From Bacillota bacterium (GTDB lineage Bacteria > Bacillota_C > Negativicutes > Sporomusales > Sporomusaceae): a stretch of DNA of 30,653 nucleotides. This document shows positions 8,261 through 16,154 of this stretch, piece by piece. The stretch spans positions 1 to 30,653 of the forward strand of contig JAEZQV010000344.1 in the NCBI GenBank assembly GCA_023441125.1, given 5' to 3'. The notes under the pieces were generated by a model, which made no database searches, was not told the origin of the DNA, and worked only from the letters and a program-made list of their open reading frames with translations. How positions within the stretch are numbered: position 1 is the first letter of the stretch; every line of letters starts with the position of its first letter. The position numbers and the translations under genes are program-made.

Positions 8261-8305
8261 AAAAAGCGAAAGCTTAGCAAATAAAATTGCTAACTTTCGC
8301 TTTTT
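8261..8305. terminator. Strong, possibly bidirectional terminator
   Basis: Bases 8261-8280 pair with 8287-8305 along 19 positions with one bulged base around a 6-base loop. Flanking A and T runs make it usable from both sides. It lies between the small plus-strand gene and the minus-strand XRE gene, as expected for converging transcripts. Confidence 0.8.
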
Positions 8306-8438
8306 GTGTTATTTTTCATTGTTTCAAGCAACATCGCTAGCTGTTCGCGTTCTTCGTGGTAAGTTTCTGCTCTAGGCGTAGTATTTTACGATCTCGCATC
8401 GGCGATCAGCGAACTATAATTCTTTTTCCCTATGGAAA

Positions 8439-8762
8439 TTATTTTTCCGGCTTCTTAATTCCATGCTTATAAAGCACGAATTCCTCAATCAAAGCAATTT
8501 CCTTTTTCACTTCATCGGGCAGCTCGTATTTCTCACTCTCTTCCCGGATAACCGGGTTGGGCTGGGGTTCTGTGAAAAATTCGGCTAACGATATAGCAAG
8601 GGCCTGGCAAATCTTTTCCAGGGTGGTAACATTGGGATTCTTTTTACCGATCTCAATATCCCGTAAAGTGGCCTGGCCAATGCCGGCGAGTTGCGCAAGT
8701 TTATTGGTGGAGTAATTCTTGCTGGTGCGCAACTGAATAATGCGTTCGGCAGTATTCATCAT
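8439..8762 (-). CDS. XRE-family (Cro/CI-type HTH) transcriptional regulator
   Basis: A 107-residue DNA-binding protein. The N-terminal helix-turn-helix (about 3-60) reads RIIQLRTSKNYSTNKLAQLAGIGQATLRDIEIGKKNPNVTTLEKICQAL in overlapping form, a canonical HTH_3 domain, and ends with LAEFF. The tail of about 40 residues (ELPDEVKKEIALIEEFVLYKHG) is helical and may dimerise. ATG 8762 (or the next ATG, 8759) is chosen for GGAGG just upstream; the longer frame to 8822 adds an unlikely hydrophobic leader. Its upstream region carries at least six AACGC-type motifs and a perfect inverted repeat inside a divergent promoter, so it probably controls itself and the plus-strand transcript towards the aconitase-X gene. 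Confidence 0.88.
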   Translation of the reverse strand: MMNTAERIIQLRTSKNYSTNKLAQLAGIGQATLRDIEIGKKNPNVTTLEKICQALAISLAEFFTEPQPNPVIREESEKYELPDEVKKEIALIEEFVLYKHGIKKPEK

Positions 8763-8776
8763 CTTATAGCCTCCAA

Positions 8777-8951
8777 TTAACGCTAAAACAATTAAACTGC
8801 AAAATAAACAAATATAAATCAACGCAAAAACATTGACATTTTAACGCTTTTACGTTAAAATGTGATTTGTGAAAGAGAATGAAGCCGGCAGGTAATACTC
8901 TGGCGTTAGTATTGCCTTTGTAACACGGTAATAACGCAAACAAACGCATAA
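8777..8951. promoter_or_regulatory. Cluster of AACGC operator-like motifs
   Basis: The pattern AACG(C/T)(A/T)AAA or close variants occurs at 8777-8788, 8821-8830, 8841-8852, on the other strand at 8851-8860, and at 8932-8941 and 8942-8951. Two face each other as a perfect inverted repeat: TTTTAACG (8839-8846), 6 bases, CGTTAAAA (8853-8860). Placement between the XRE gene and a divergent promoter suggests operators for that regulator. Confidence 0.55.
8833..8861 (+). promoter_or_regulatory. Sigma-A promoter divergent from the XRE gene
   Basis: TTGACA (8833-8838), a 17-base spacer and TAAAAT (8856-8861) match the housekeeping consensus. The perfect inverted repeat 8839-8860 fills the spacer and -10 box, so a bound repressor would block polymerase. 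Transcription would run to the right, towards the aconitase-X gene at 9175. Confidence 0.7.
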
Positions 8952-9174
8952 GGGGGAATAAAAAGTTTTACAGGCGACCAGCAGCATTGGTGTACGGAAA
9001 ATGCTGCGTATTTGTTATGCCCTAAATGCGCTGGCGCGCAATCAAGGGAGCAACAAGTTTCCAGAACAATCCATTTCCATTATAGCGCAACAATAACAAA
9101 ACGTAAACCTTTGAGCTTAGACAATCTCCTGGGGGATTACTCGGCAATTAACACCAAGAAAGAAGGGCGGCAAA
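8862..9174 (+). other. Long leader with hairpins and a possible start-less small ORF
   Basis: About 310 bases separate the promoter from the next clear gene. Hairpins: 8890-8899 with 8908-8917 (10 bp, one G.U), and 8981-8988 with 9000-9007 (8 bp). A frame open from 8952 to the TGA at 9189-9191 encodes a short peptide containing HWCTENAAYLLCPKCAG, a Cys-x-x-Cys zinc-ribbon-like stretch. It has AGGGGG before it but no ATG, GTG or TTG near its beginning, so I do not call it a gene. It could be a decayed ORF. Confidence 0.4.
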
Positions 9175-10425
9175 GTGAAGCTAACCGATGACGAAAAAGC
9201 CATGCTGGCTGGAAATGAGGGCACGGTCAGGCAAAAGGCTATGGAACTGCTTGTCCGTTATGGGGAGGCGGTGGGAGCGGAAAACCTGGTTGTTACCAAC
9301 AATGTCTGCGGCGATTGGCTGGCGGCATGGCCTTTGGGCCGTGAGTTCGGCCTGAACGGCGTGGAGCCGCTGGTGCTGCCTGCGCCCAGGGTATTCGCCT
9401 GCCAAACGGCGACTTCGCTGGACCCGGAATACTGGCAACTGCAGGGGGCGACGCCGGCGCAATATGAAGCCCATGCAGCCCGGGAGGCTTTTCAGGTGTC
9501 TGCCGGCATCCAGCAGTTGTGCACCTGTGCGCCCTACCTGGCGGGCAATGTGCCAGTGAAAGGGGAGCATTGCGCCTGGCAGGGGGCTACGGCTGCGGTG
9601 TACGTCAACTCAGTGCTGGGAGCCCGTACTAACCGGGAGAGCAGCAAAAGCAGCCTGGCCGCCCTGCTCACTGGCCGGATTCCCTGTTGGGGGCTGCACC
9701 TGCCGGAAAACCGGCTGGGCACGCACCTCATCAACGTGGTATGGGCGGTAGAGAGTACCCTGGACTGGGGCCTGCTGGGCTTTTACACCGCGCAGCAGGT
9801 GGCGTCGGGGATACCCGTTTTCAGCGGCAGCCTCCAGCCGCCCGATTTGGTCAGGCTTAAGCATCTGAGTGCGGCTGCGGCCTTGGCGGACGGTATCGGG
9901 CTGTTCCATATTCCGGGCCGAACCGCCGAAGCCCGCGACCTGAATGCTGCCTTTGGCGGCGGACAGCCGCCCGATGTGCTGCGCTTCGGCAAGGCCGAGC
10001 GCAGGCTGGCCTATGATATGCTGAACGACGGTGCAACCGACAATTCCGTAGATCTCGTCATACTTGGCTGTCCCCATTGCGCCCTGGCAGAACTAGGGGA
10101 GATCTGCCGGCTCCTGACCGGCAAAAAAGTAAGCGGCAATACCAGACTATGGATTTTTACGTCCCGGGCCAGTAAGGCCATGGCCGACCGCAATGGCTAC
10201 ACCCGCATCATTCGCGAGGCAGGCGGGGCGCTGATGAGTGACACTTGCCCGGTACAAGGGCGGTTTATCCCCCGAAGCGCTAAGGTGGCGGCCACCAACT
10301 CGGCCAAGCAGGCCCGGTGTTTAACCGGCAGTCTCAATATGCAGTGCTGGTTTGGTTCAACAGCGGAGTGCATTGCGGCGGCAGTTACCGGGCGCTGGCG
10401 GGGAGAACTGCAAGCCGGCCTGTGA
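9175..10425 (+). CDS. Aconitase X (AcnX, DUF521) family, large catalytic subunit type
   Basis: A 416-residue protein of the aconitase-X family, whose studied members dehydrate cis-3-hydroxy-L-proline (bacteria) or mevalonate 5-phosphate (archaea) with an Fe-S cluster. Family marks: MKLTDDEKAML at the start, CTCAPYLAGNVPVKGEHCAW (116-135), the NSVLGARTNRES substrate loop near 145-155, GLHLPENR, and later Cys clusters LGCPHC and SDTCPV that are candidate cluster ligands. Start GTG 9175 follows AAAGAAGGG. The length fits the large subunit of two-subunit enzymes, yet no DUF126-type small subunit lies next to it here. The N-terminal third (NNVCGDWLAAWPLG) departs from the forms I know. It may act on an unusual substrate or pair with a distant subunit. 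Confidence 0.8.
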   Translation: MKLTDDEKAMLAGNEGTVRQKAMELLVRYGEAVGAENLVVTNNVCGDWLAAWPLGREFGLNGVEPLVLPAPRVFACQTATSLDPEYWQLQGATPAQYEAHAAREAFQVSAGIQQLCTCAPYLAGNVPVKGEHCAWQGATAAVYVNSVLGARTNRESSKSSLAALLTGRIPCWGLHLPENRLGTHLINVVWAVESTLDWGLLGFYTAQQVASGIPVFSGSLQPPDLVRLKHLSAAAALADGIGLFHIPGRTAEARDLNAAFGGGQPPDVLRFGKAERRLAYDMLNDGATDNSVDLVILGCPHCALAELGEICRLLTGKKVSGNTRLWIFTSRASKAMADRNGYTRIIREAGGALMSDTCPVQGRFIPRSAKVAATNSAKQARCLTGSLNMQCWFGSTAECIAAAVTGRWRGELQAGL

Positions 10426-10438
10426 CACGAACAGCCAC

Positions 10439-12559
10439 CTACAGCTTAAACCTGACTGTGAATTTCGTCCCGCTGGCCGAAGTCTTAACGGTAATTCTGG
10501 CGTCATGGCGGTCAGCAATGCGGTAGCAGACTGCCAGGCCCAAGCCGGTGCCGGTGGCTTTGGTCGTCAGGAATGGCGTGCCTAATTTGGCCAGTACCTC
10601 CGGTGGTATTCCCGGGCCGCAGTCGCTGATACGGAGCTCTGCGCTGCCGTTTTCAACGCCGGTTTCGATGGTCAGTGCCTTGCCGGGTTCCATGGCTTCG
10701 AAGCCGTTGCGGGCTAAGTTCAGGAGAAGCTGGCGGATCTCCTTTTCATCCATCCGAAAATGAGGAATGCAACTCAACTGGGTTTTTAGTTTGTGCCCGG
10801 TGCGCAGCGCCTCGGCCTGCAGGAGTGGCTGCAGCTTAGTTATAACATCGTTCAAATTATACAATTTCAGTTCAATGGTCCTGTTTTTGGCCAAAGACAG
10901 GAAGTCGGTTATGATGGTGTTGGCCCGGTCGAGTTCCTCAATCATGATGGCAAACTGTTCACGGTATTTGTTAATTTCAGTTTTGCGCTGGAACATCTGC
11001 AGGTAGCCGCGCACCGTAGTTAATGGATTGCGAACTTCATGGCCAATGGCTGCCGCCATCTCACCAACCGTGTTCAGGCGATCAAGCCGCTGCAGTTCGG
11101 CATCGATTTTTTTTCTTTCCGTGATATCCTGCGTTACGGTTAAGAGCGATTCTACCTGACCCTGTTCGTCGAGTTCCGGGATGACCTGGATACGGTAATC
11201 TTTAATTTTTTCGCCGGCGCTTGGGTACTGGGACTCGAATTCCACCACGCTGCGGCTATGCAGGGCTTGGTAGAATTTTTCCTGCCATGGCCGGTAAATA
11301 TCTTCAGGAATACCAATTTCTTGCCAGGTTTTTCCCTTGAGCAGCGCAGTGTTGACGCCTAGATTATCCTCCCACTGCGACGCTGCATACAGATAGCGCA
11401 AGTTCGTATCGTAGCGTGATATTACCATCGGGATATTTTCGATAAGCGTCCGGTACTGGCGCTCGCTGCGTTTCAGTTCTTCTGTCCGCTCTTCCACGAG
11501 CTTTTCCAGATTGTTACGATGCCGGTACAGCTCCGCAGATAAGAGGCGATACTTCTCCTCACTCACTTTCTGGGCCATTTCCGCTCTTTTGCGGGCGGTG
11601 ATATCGGTGAAGGTAGTAGCAATAATACCCGGAGCGGGGCTGTAGGCATTGACCAGCATCCAGCGGTCCAATGACGCGGCGTATTCCTCGAAGGTTAACG
11701 GCTGCCCGGTACTGGAAACCTGTTTATACTTTTCGAACCAGGCCGGATTTACCGGCGTGGAAAAATCGAGCACCCTTTTGTTTAGGACTTCTTCCCGCTT
11801 GCGGCCGGTTTGCAATTCATAGGCAGGATTAACGTCGAGAATCTGCAGGTCAAGGACCTCGCCGCATTCGGAATAAATCATTTCCATCAACACAAAGCCT
11901 TCGTACATGGACTCGAAAAGGAGACGGTATTTTTCTTCACTCGCCCGGAGGGCGGCTTCGGCCTGAACCTGGACAATGATATCGGCAGCCTGACAGGCCA
12001 GCAGATCGATGAAATGCAAGTTGAGCGTATCCTGTTGAAGCGGTTGGCGGTAGTGGGTGCTCAACAAGCCTACCAGCAGCCCATCCCGGCTGATTAACGG
12101 TGTGGCCTGAATGGCCATTACCCCTGCCGCCAGTAAGACGGGGAGGGCGGGGGTGCCGGTGAAAATAGGACTTTTTCTCACATCCTCGACAAGGACCCGT
12201 TGCCGCTGTTCATAAGCTACGCCACAGGGAGCATGACCACTGCAGCCGAGATAAATATTAGCAAAAAAATCCAGAAAAGGCGACTGAAAGCCTTGGTGGA
12301 CACTGATTTCGAGCGTACCTGCTTGCTCATTAGGCAACTGGATGGCACCCATATCGGCGCCGGATAATGTAATTGCCGTGTCCAGAATTTCCGCCATTAC
12401 TTTTTTAAGGTTACCCGGGCTGACCGGACGGGTACTGAGCTCGTACAGATATCTGATTGCGGCAAATTCATGCGGTTGCTGTTTATGAGACTGTTTCGCA
12501 GGGACTGCCTGGTTTAGTCTTCGCAGTTTTCGTACCGGCACACTGTTTTCTTTGCTCAA
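10439..12559 (-). CDS. Orphan GAF-PAS-PAS sensor histidine kinase
   Basis: A 706-residue soluble kinase without clear membrane helices. Order: short basic N-terminus; GAF domain (about 40-200) containing GCSGHAPCG; PAS (about 210-330); coiled coil; second PAS (about 370-490); HisKA with the phospho-accepting His507 in IGHEVRNPLTT; HATPase with the N-box LLLNLARNGFEAM, G1 box DCGPGIP and TGTGLGLAV. No receiver domain or partner regulator is adjacent. Translation seems to begin at TTG 12559 after GGAGATGAT; the nearby ATG is in another frame. Soluble PAS kinases of this build in spore-forming Firmicutes often feed the Spo0A phosphorelay, so a sporulation or stationary-phase role is possible but unproven. 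Its end is only 13 bases from the converging aconitase-X stop. Confidence 0.88.
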   Translation of the reverse strand: MSKENSVPVRKLRRLNQAVPAKQSHKQQPHEFAAIRYLYELSTRPVSPGNLKKVMAEILDTAITLSGADMGAIQLPNEQAGTLEISVHQGFQSPFLDFFANIYLGCSGHAPCGVAYEQRQRVLVEDVRKSPIFTGTPALPVLLAAGVMAIQATPLISRDGLLVGLLSTHYRQPLQQDTLNLHFIDLLACQAADIIVQVQAEAALRASEEKYRLLFESMYEGFVLMEMIYSECGEVLDLQILDVNPAYELQTGRKREEVLNKRVLDFSTPVNPAWFEKYKQVSSTGQPLTFEEYAASLDRWMLVNAYSPAPGIIATTFTDITARKRAEMAQKVSEEKYRLLSAELYRHRNNLEKLVEERTEELKRSERQYRTLIENIPMVISRYDTNLRYLYAASQWEDNLGVNTALLKGKTWQEIGIPEDIYRPWQEKFYQALHSRSVVEFESQYPSAGEKIKDYRIQVIPELDEQGQVESLLTVTQDITERKKIDAELQRLDRLNTVGEMAAAIGHEVRNPLTTVRGYLQMFQRKTEINKYREQFAIMIEELDRANTIITDFLSLAKNRTIELKLYNLNDVITKLQPLLQAEALRTGHKLKTQLSCIPHFRMDEKEIRQLLLNLARNGFEAMEPGKALTIETGVENGSAELRISDCGPGIPPEVLAKLGTPFLTTKATGTGLGLAVCYRIADRHDARITVKTSASGTKFTVRFKL

Positions 12560-12970
12560 ATCTAATCATCTCCAATGGATCTGCCAAACATCCAATGCAT
12601 TAACTTTTAGAATATTCGATCTTATCCACTATTTTCCTGCCTGGCCGGCGTTCTACTTCACTGTCAGGCTTTGACGGTTGCCAGAAAGGCAGCTTTACCG
12701 GGCAAAGTTCGCCGAAAGATACAAGCGGACTATCTATTCCCGCAGATTTTATATAAAAATAACATGAACTTAATAGAAATACTCGCAGAATGTGTAATGA
12801 TTAAAGTAGCTAATTTCGCAGCATGCTGCCGTCTGACAATACCATTACAGCAATAATCAGCCGAATTGGAATATAATTTTGCCGTTGGTGATATCGTCAG
12901 GCCTGGCCAGTATCTCGATGAGGAGCAGCAACCCGTTCATTGGAGCAGGAAAAGAGGTCTATCCGAAATT
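12560..12970. other. Divergent intergenic region, no gene supported
   Basis: About 410 A/T-richer bases between the divergent kinase and glycosyltransferase genes, which should hold the promoters for both. A 61-codon frame (12671-12856) has no credible ribosome binding site or recognisable product. No consensus promoter pair stood out by eye. Confidence 0.4.
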
Positions 12971-13735
12971 ATGAGGCTAATTGTTATACCGACCTATAAT
13001 GAACGCAAGAATATCGGGGAATTGCTGGCGCTTATTTATCAGCAGGCGGCAGCGTTGCATGTGCTCATTGTGGATGATAATTCACCCGACGGGACCGGCG
13101 AAGTGGTGCGCGAACTTATGCAAACCAGATATGCCGGCCGGCTGTTTCTGCTGGCGCGTCCGGGGAAGCTGGGGCTGGGTTCCGCCTATATCGCCGGCTT
13201 TAAATGGGCGCTGGCGAGGGAGTATCAATATATCCTGGAAATGGACGCCGATTTTTCCCATAACCCACACTACTTACAGCAATTACTCGCTGCCGCCGAA
13301 TATTCCGATCTGGTACTTGGCAGCCGCTATGTTCCGGGCGGCGGCATTACCGACTGGAGCATTCTGCGCCGGCTGATCAGCCTGGGGGGCAGCCTCTACG
13401 CCCGTACCATCCTGGGGCTGCCGTTTAAGGATTTAACCGGCGGCTATAAATGCTTTCGCCGGGAGGTATTAAACAGCATTGATTTGGACGATGTCCGCTC
13501 TAACGGCTACTCCTTTCAAATTGAAATGACCTATCGCGCTTTCCTGCAGTCCTTTACCATTCGGGAAGTCCCCATCATTTTTGCGGAGCGGGCAGCGGGA
13601 AAATCGAAAATGTCGCGCCGGATTTTCCTGGAAGCCGTATGGATGGTCTGGCAGCTCCGAGCCGGTAAAAGCCGGTTGAAGGCCGCCGGAGGGCAAGCCA
13701 TTATCCGTCCGGAGACAAATTTAACGCATCCGTAA
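12971..13735 (+). CDS. Polyprenyl-phosphate mannosyl/glucosyltransferase (GT2, DPM1-like)
   Basis: A 254-residue GT-A enzyme like the catalytic domain of dolichol-phosphate mannose synthase. Motifs in order: IVIPTYNERKNI (nucleotide binding), LIVDDNSPDGT, the metal-binding EMDADFSHNP (the DxD equivalent), GSRYVPGGG, LTGGYKCFRREV and the RAAGKSKMS segment. It should move a sugar from a nucleotide onto polyprenyl phosphate at the inner face of the membrane. There is no C-terminal membrane pair, unlike GtrB-type relatives. ATG 12971 begins exactly at the family's N-terminus; a TTG-initiated frame from 12866 would add 35 unrelated residues and lacks a ribosome binding site. It heads a three-gene cassette, and the next gene probably uses its lipid-linked sugar. 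Confidence 0.88.
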   Translation: MRLIVIPTYNERKNIGELLALIYQQAAALHVLIVDDNSPDGTGEVVRELMQTRYAGRLFLLARPGKLGLGSAYIAGFKWALAREYQYILEMDADFSHNPHYLQQLLAAAEYSDLVLGSRYVPGGGITDWSILRRLISLGGSLYARTILGLPFKDLTGGYKCFRREVLNSIDLDDVRSNGYSFQIEMTYRAFLQSFTIREVPIIFAERAAGKSKMSRRIFLEAVWMVWQLRAGKSRLKAAGGQAIIRPETNLTHP

Positions 13736-13764
13736 CGGGATTTTTTTACAGGAGACAGCGCCAG

Positions 13765-15297
13765 ATGAATAGTAGATCGCCACAATTTTTCGTAACACTA
13801 ATTATCCTGCTGGGCACTCTCCTCCGGGTCATTCTAGCCGGAACCACCGGTCTCGGCGTGGATGAATCGTACGCGGCGGCCATAGCCCGCACTTTCAGCC
13901 TGAGTTATTTTGATCATCCGCCGCTGCATTTCTGGATAATTGGACTGACGGCCCACCTTACCGGCAGCGAAAACGCCCTGGTGCTGCGGCTGCCGTTCAT
14001 TGGCATGTTTGCCGCCACTACCTGGCTGATGTTTTGTCTTGGCCGGCAGCTTTTTGGCGAATGGGCCGGCGTATATGCCGCCTTGTTGTTGAACATATCG
14101 GCGGTTTTCAGTTTTAGTACCGGCAGCTGGCTTTTGCCTGACGGACCGCTGATGCTGCTGATGCTGGCGGCTGCTTTGCTATTGGCGCAGCTGTTTTTTG
14201 CGCCGCCGGCCAACTCCGCCGGGCTGCTCTGGCCGGCATTCGGTTTATTGGCTGGTCTGGGAATGCTGGCCAAATATCATGCGGTCTTTCTGCTATTCGG
14301 CGGTTTGCTGTTTATGCTTACAACCAAAGAGTACCGCCGGCTGCTATTAACCGGCGGGCCCTATCTCGCCGCCGGCACGGCTGCGCTTGCCTTTGCCCCC
14401 GTAGTACTGTGGAATCAGGAACACCATTGGTTATCCTTTCTGTTTCAAAGCGGCCGCGGGGCGGCGACAGGCTTTTATCCGCTCAATCTGCTGGGCAATA
14501 TCGCCGGGCAGGCGCTGTGGGTGCTGCCCTGGCTATGGGTACCCTTAGCGGGAACCTGGCTGCAGGGGGTTTTGGCCGGACCGGGCGGCAACGGGGCGAA
14601 CCTGATGCGCCGCCGGCAGTGGTTTTTATGCTGCCTGGCCCTTGGGCCGATTGTGCTGTTCACCGCCGCAAGCCTGTGGGGAGCGCAGGGATTGTTTCAC
14701 TGGCAGGCGCCGGGTTATCTGCTGGCAATGCCTTTGCTGGGCCGCACGGCCAGTGTCTGGCTGGCAAAAGGCAGCCGGATTGCCCGCGGCTGGCTGATCA
14801 GTTCGGTGGCTGCTTTTCTGCTGCTGGCAGCCGTACTGGGCAGCCATACAGCCACCGGCTGGCTGAAACAGGTTGAGCCGCAGTGGTTTAATGCCGGCGA
14901 TCCGACGCTTGAGGCGCTGGCTTGGCAGGGGCTTGACGGCTACCTTACCCGGCAGGGTTTGGCTTCCCGGGCGCAGTTTGTGGTCGCCACCGACTGGATG
15001 GAGGCAGGGAAAATAGACTATATTTTAGGCGGGAAATTACCTGTTTTATGCTTAAGCGACGAGCCGCATCATTTTGCCTTCCGGCACAAGCCGGCGGACT
15101 TGCGGGGCAAGAATGCCCTCATTATTGGCCGAAGCCCCGGTGTGGCTAATATACTGCCTCAGTACCGGCCGCATTTTGCGGCGATTGAGTATGTGGGGAC
15201 ATTGCCTATAACCCGGGCCGGCATACCGGAGTTTGCTGTTGCCGTTTATTACGCCAAAAATTTTAGCGGCGAGTTTCCCCTGCCCTATGGGCAATAA
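13765..15297 (+). CDS. Membrane glycosyltransferase, PMT/ArnT-like (GT39/GT83 clan)
   Basis: A 510-residue protein with many membrane helices. The first extracytoplasmic loop holds the hallmark GLGVDESYAAAIAR, where the Asp-Glu is the presumed catalytic pair, then FDHPPLHFW, as in ArnT and other dolichyl/undecaprenyl-phosphate-sugar transferases. The C-terminal 120 residues form a soluble extracytoplasmic domain. It should use a polyprenyl-phosphate sugar, plausibly made by the preceding gene, to glycosylate lipid A, another envelope glycan or a protein. AGGAGA precedes ATG 13765, 29 bases after the upstream stop, and the PAP2 gene follows after 21 bases, so the three form an operon. The acceptor cannot be inferred. 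Confidence 0.87.
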   Translation: MNSRSPQFFVTLIILLGTLLRVILAGTTGLGVDESYAAAIARTFSLSYFDHPPLHFWIIGLTAHLTGSENALVLRLPFIGMFAATTWLMFCLGRQLFGEWAGVYAALLLNISAVFSFSTGSWLLPDGPLMLLMLAAALLLAQLFFAPPANSAGLLWPAFGLLAGLGMLAKYHAVFLLFGGLLFMLTTKEYRRLLLTGGPYLAAGTAALAFAPVVLWNQEHHWLSFLFQSGRGAATGFYPLNLLGNIAGQALWVLPWLWVPLAGTWLQGVLAGPGGNGANLMRRRQWFLCCLALGPIVLFTAASLWGAQGLFHWQAPGYLLAMPLLGRTASVWLAKGSRIARGWLISSVAAFLLLAAVLGSHTATGWLKQVEPQWFNAGDPTLEALAWQGLDGYLTRQGLASRAQFVVATDWMEAGKIDYILGGKLPVLCLSDEPHHFAFRHKPADLRGKNALIIGRSPGVANILPQYRPHFAAIEYVGTLPITRAGIPEFAVAVYYAKNFSGEFPLPYGQ

Positions 15298-15318
15298 CAT
15301 CGTTGGGAGGAACAACTC

Positions 15319-15954
15319 ATGAACGCGTTGCGGACCAGCTTGGACTACAGGGAACCACTCGGCCGGGCCATGCTGCTAGCGTGGCTGGTAGGCGGAGCTA
15401 CCAGCATCCTGGTTCTTACCCTGCAGCCATCCGGGAATTATGCGGTTTGGTTTGTCGGCAACTTCCTGGGCAGTACGGGGAACGACCTGTTTTTGCTTTT
15501 TTCCAATCTGCTGCTTATTGGCTGGGCCTGGCGTCAGCGGCTGGTGAGCATTGTTAAACTCACCTTAAGCCTGGACCTGTTGGTTTGGCTTTCGGTCCAG
15601 GGAATTAAGCTGCTGCATTTGGAACCCTGGTATCTTAGGCCTAACGGCGGCACCGGCGGCTTTCCCAGCGGCCATGCGACGCATGCCTTCGGAATGGCTT
15701 TTTTGCTGTCACTCTACTTTCCGCGGCTTTCCTGGCTATGGTATTCCTGTGCAGCCGCCATAGCCTGGTCCCGGGTGGAGACCGACTGGCACACGGGCCT
15801 GCAGGTTACGGCCGGAATTGTCTTGGGAACGCTCCTGGTTGGGGGCCTGGTGCGCAACTGGCTGGCTCATCCTGATGCGGCTGTTTTGCAAGCTCAGCCG
15901 GCCGCAGACCGCAAGCTGCCATTCCGCGGCCGGCAGTCGTATGCCGCGGAATAA
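15319..15954 (+). CDS. PAP2-family membrane phosphatase
   Basis: A 211-residue protein with about five or six membrane helices. Phosphatase motifs are KLLHLEPWYLRP (an extended form of K-x6-RP), the central PSGH in GGFPSGHATH, and SRVETDWHTGLQ, the SR-x5-H motif carrying the nucleophile histidine. The last motif normally ends H-x3-D; here that Asp is Gln. Relatives dephosphorylate undecaprenyl pyrophosphate, lipid A or phosphatidate on the outer face of the membrane. GGGAGG precedes ATG 15319. As third gene of the glycan cassette it could recycle polyprenyl phosphate or remove a lipid A phosphate. The altered motif may mean changed specificity or reduced activity. Confidence 0.85.
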   Translation: MNALRTSLDYREPLGRAMLLAWLVGGATSILVLTLQPSGNYAVWFVGNFLGSTGNDLFLLFSNLLLIGWAWRQRLVSIVKLTLSLDLLVWLSVQGIKLLHLEPWYLRPNGGTGGFPSGHATHAFGMAFLLSLYFPRLSWLWYSCAAAIAWSRVETDWHTGLQVTAGIVLGTLLVGGLVRNWLAHPDAAVLQAQPAADRKLPFRGRQSYAAE

Positions 15955-15955
15955 C

Positions 15956-15998
15956 AAGAACCGCCGGGAAACGCGGGGACGGTTCTTTTGTTTTCTTA
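15956..15998 (+). repeat. GGGACGGTTCTTTTG repeat, copy 2, forming a hairpin
   Basis: Core 15972-15990 matches the copies at 8224 and 16805. AAGAACCG (15956-15963) pairs with CGGTTCTT (15980-15987), and a T-rich tail follows directly, so this copy can act as a terminator 2 bases after the PAP2 stop. Confidence 0.7.
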
Positions 15999-16011
15999 AG
16001 TCTTAAAAAAT

Positions 16012-16058
16012 AAAGGATGGCGGCTGTAGCGTGATAAGCAACAGCCGTCATCCTTTTT
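16012..16058 (+). terminator. Strong terminator behind the glycan cassette
   Basis: A 16-bp stem (16012-16027 with 16041-16056, one G.U pair), 13-base loop and T run. It is the second terminator-like structure after the PAP2 gene. Confidence 0.8.
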
Positions 16059-16154
16059 GGTGCGTTGATAAACATTTTTCCGCCTGCCAGGCAGGAATTT
16101 GCCGTTCTGAACAATAATGTGTAAGGACAACGCTAAGACAGAGGTGATGGAGTT

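Noticed and set aside
9001..9099. 32-codon ORF in the aconitase-X leader
   Set aside because: No ribosome binding site; its start lies in the right arm of a hairpin, and the peptide is unremarkable.
12671..12856. 61-codon plus-strand ORF in the divergent gap
   Set aside because: No credible ribosome binding site, no recognisable domain, A/T-rich composition like the surrounding non-coding DNA.
12866..12970. N-terminal extension of the GT2 transferase from a TTG
   Set aside because: The family begins at MRLIVIPTYNE; the extra 35 residues match nothing known to me and the TTG lacks a ribosome binding site.
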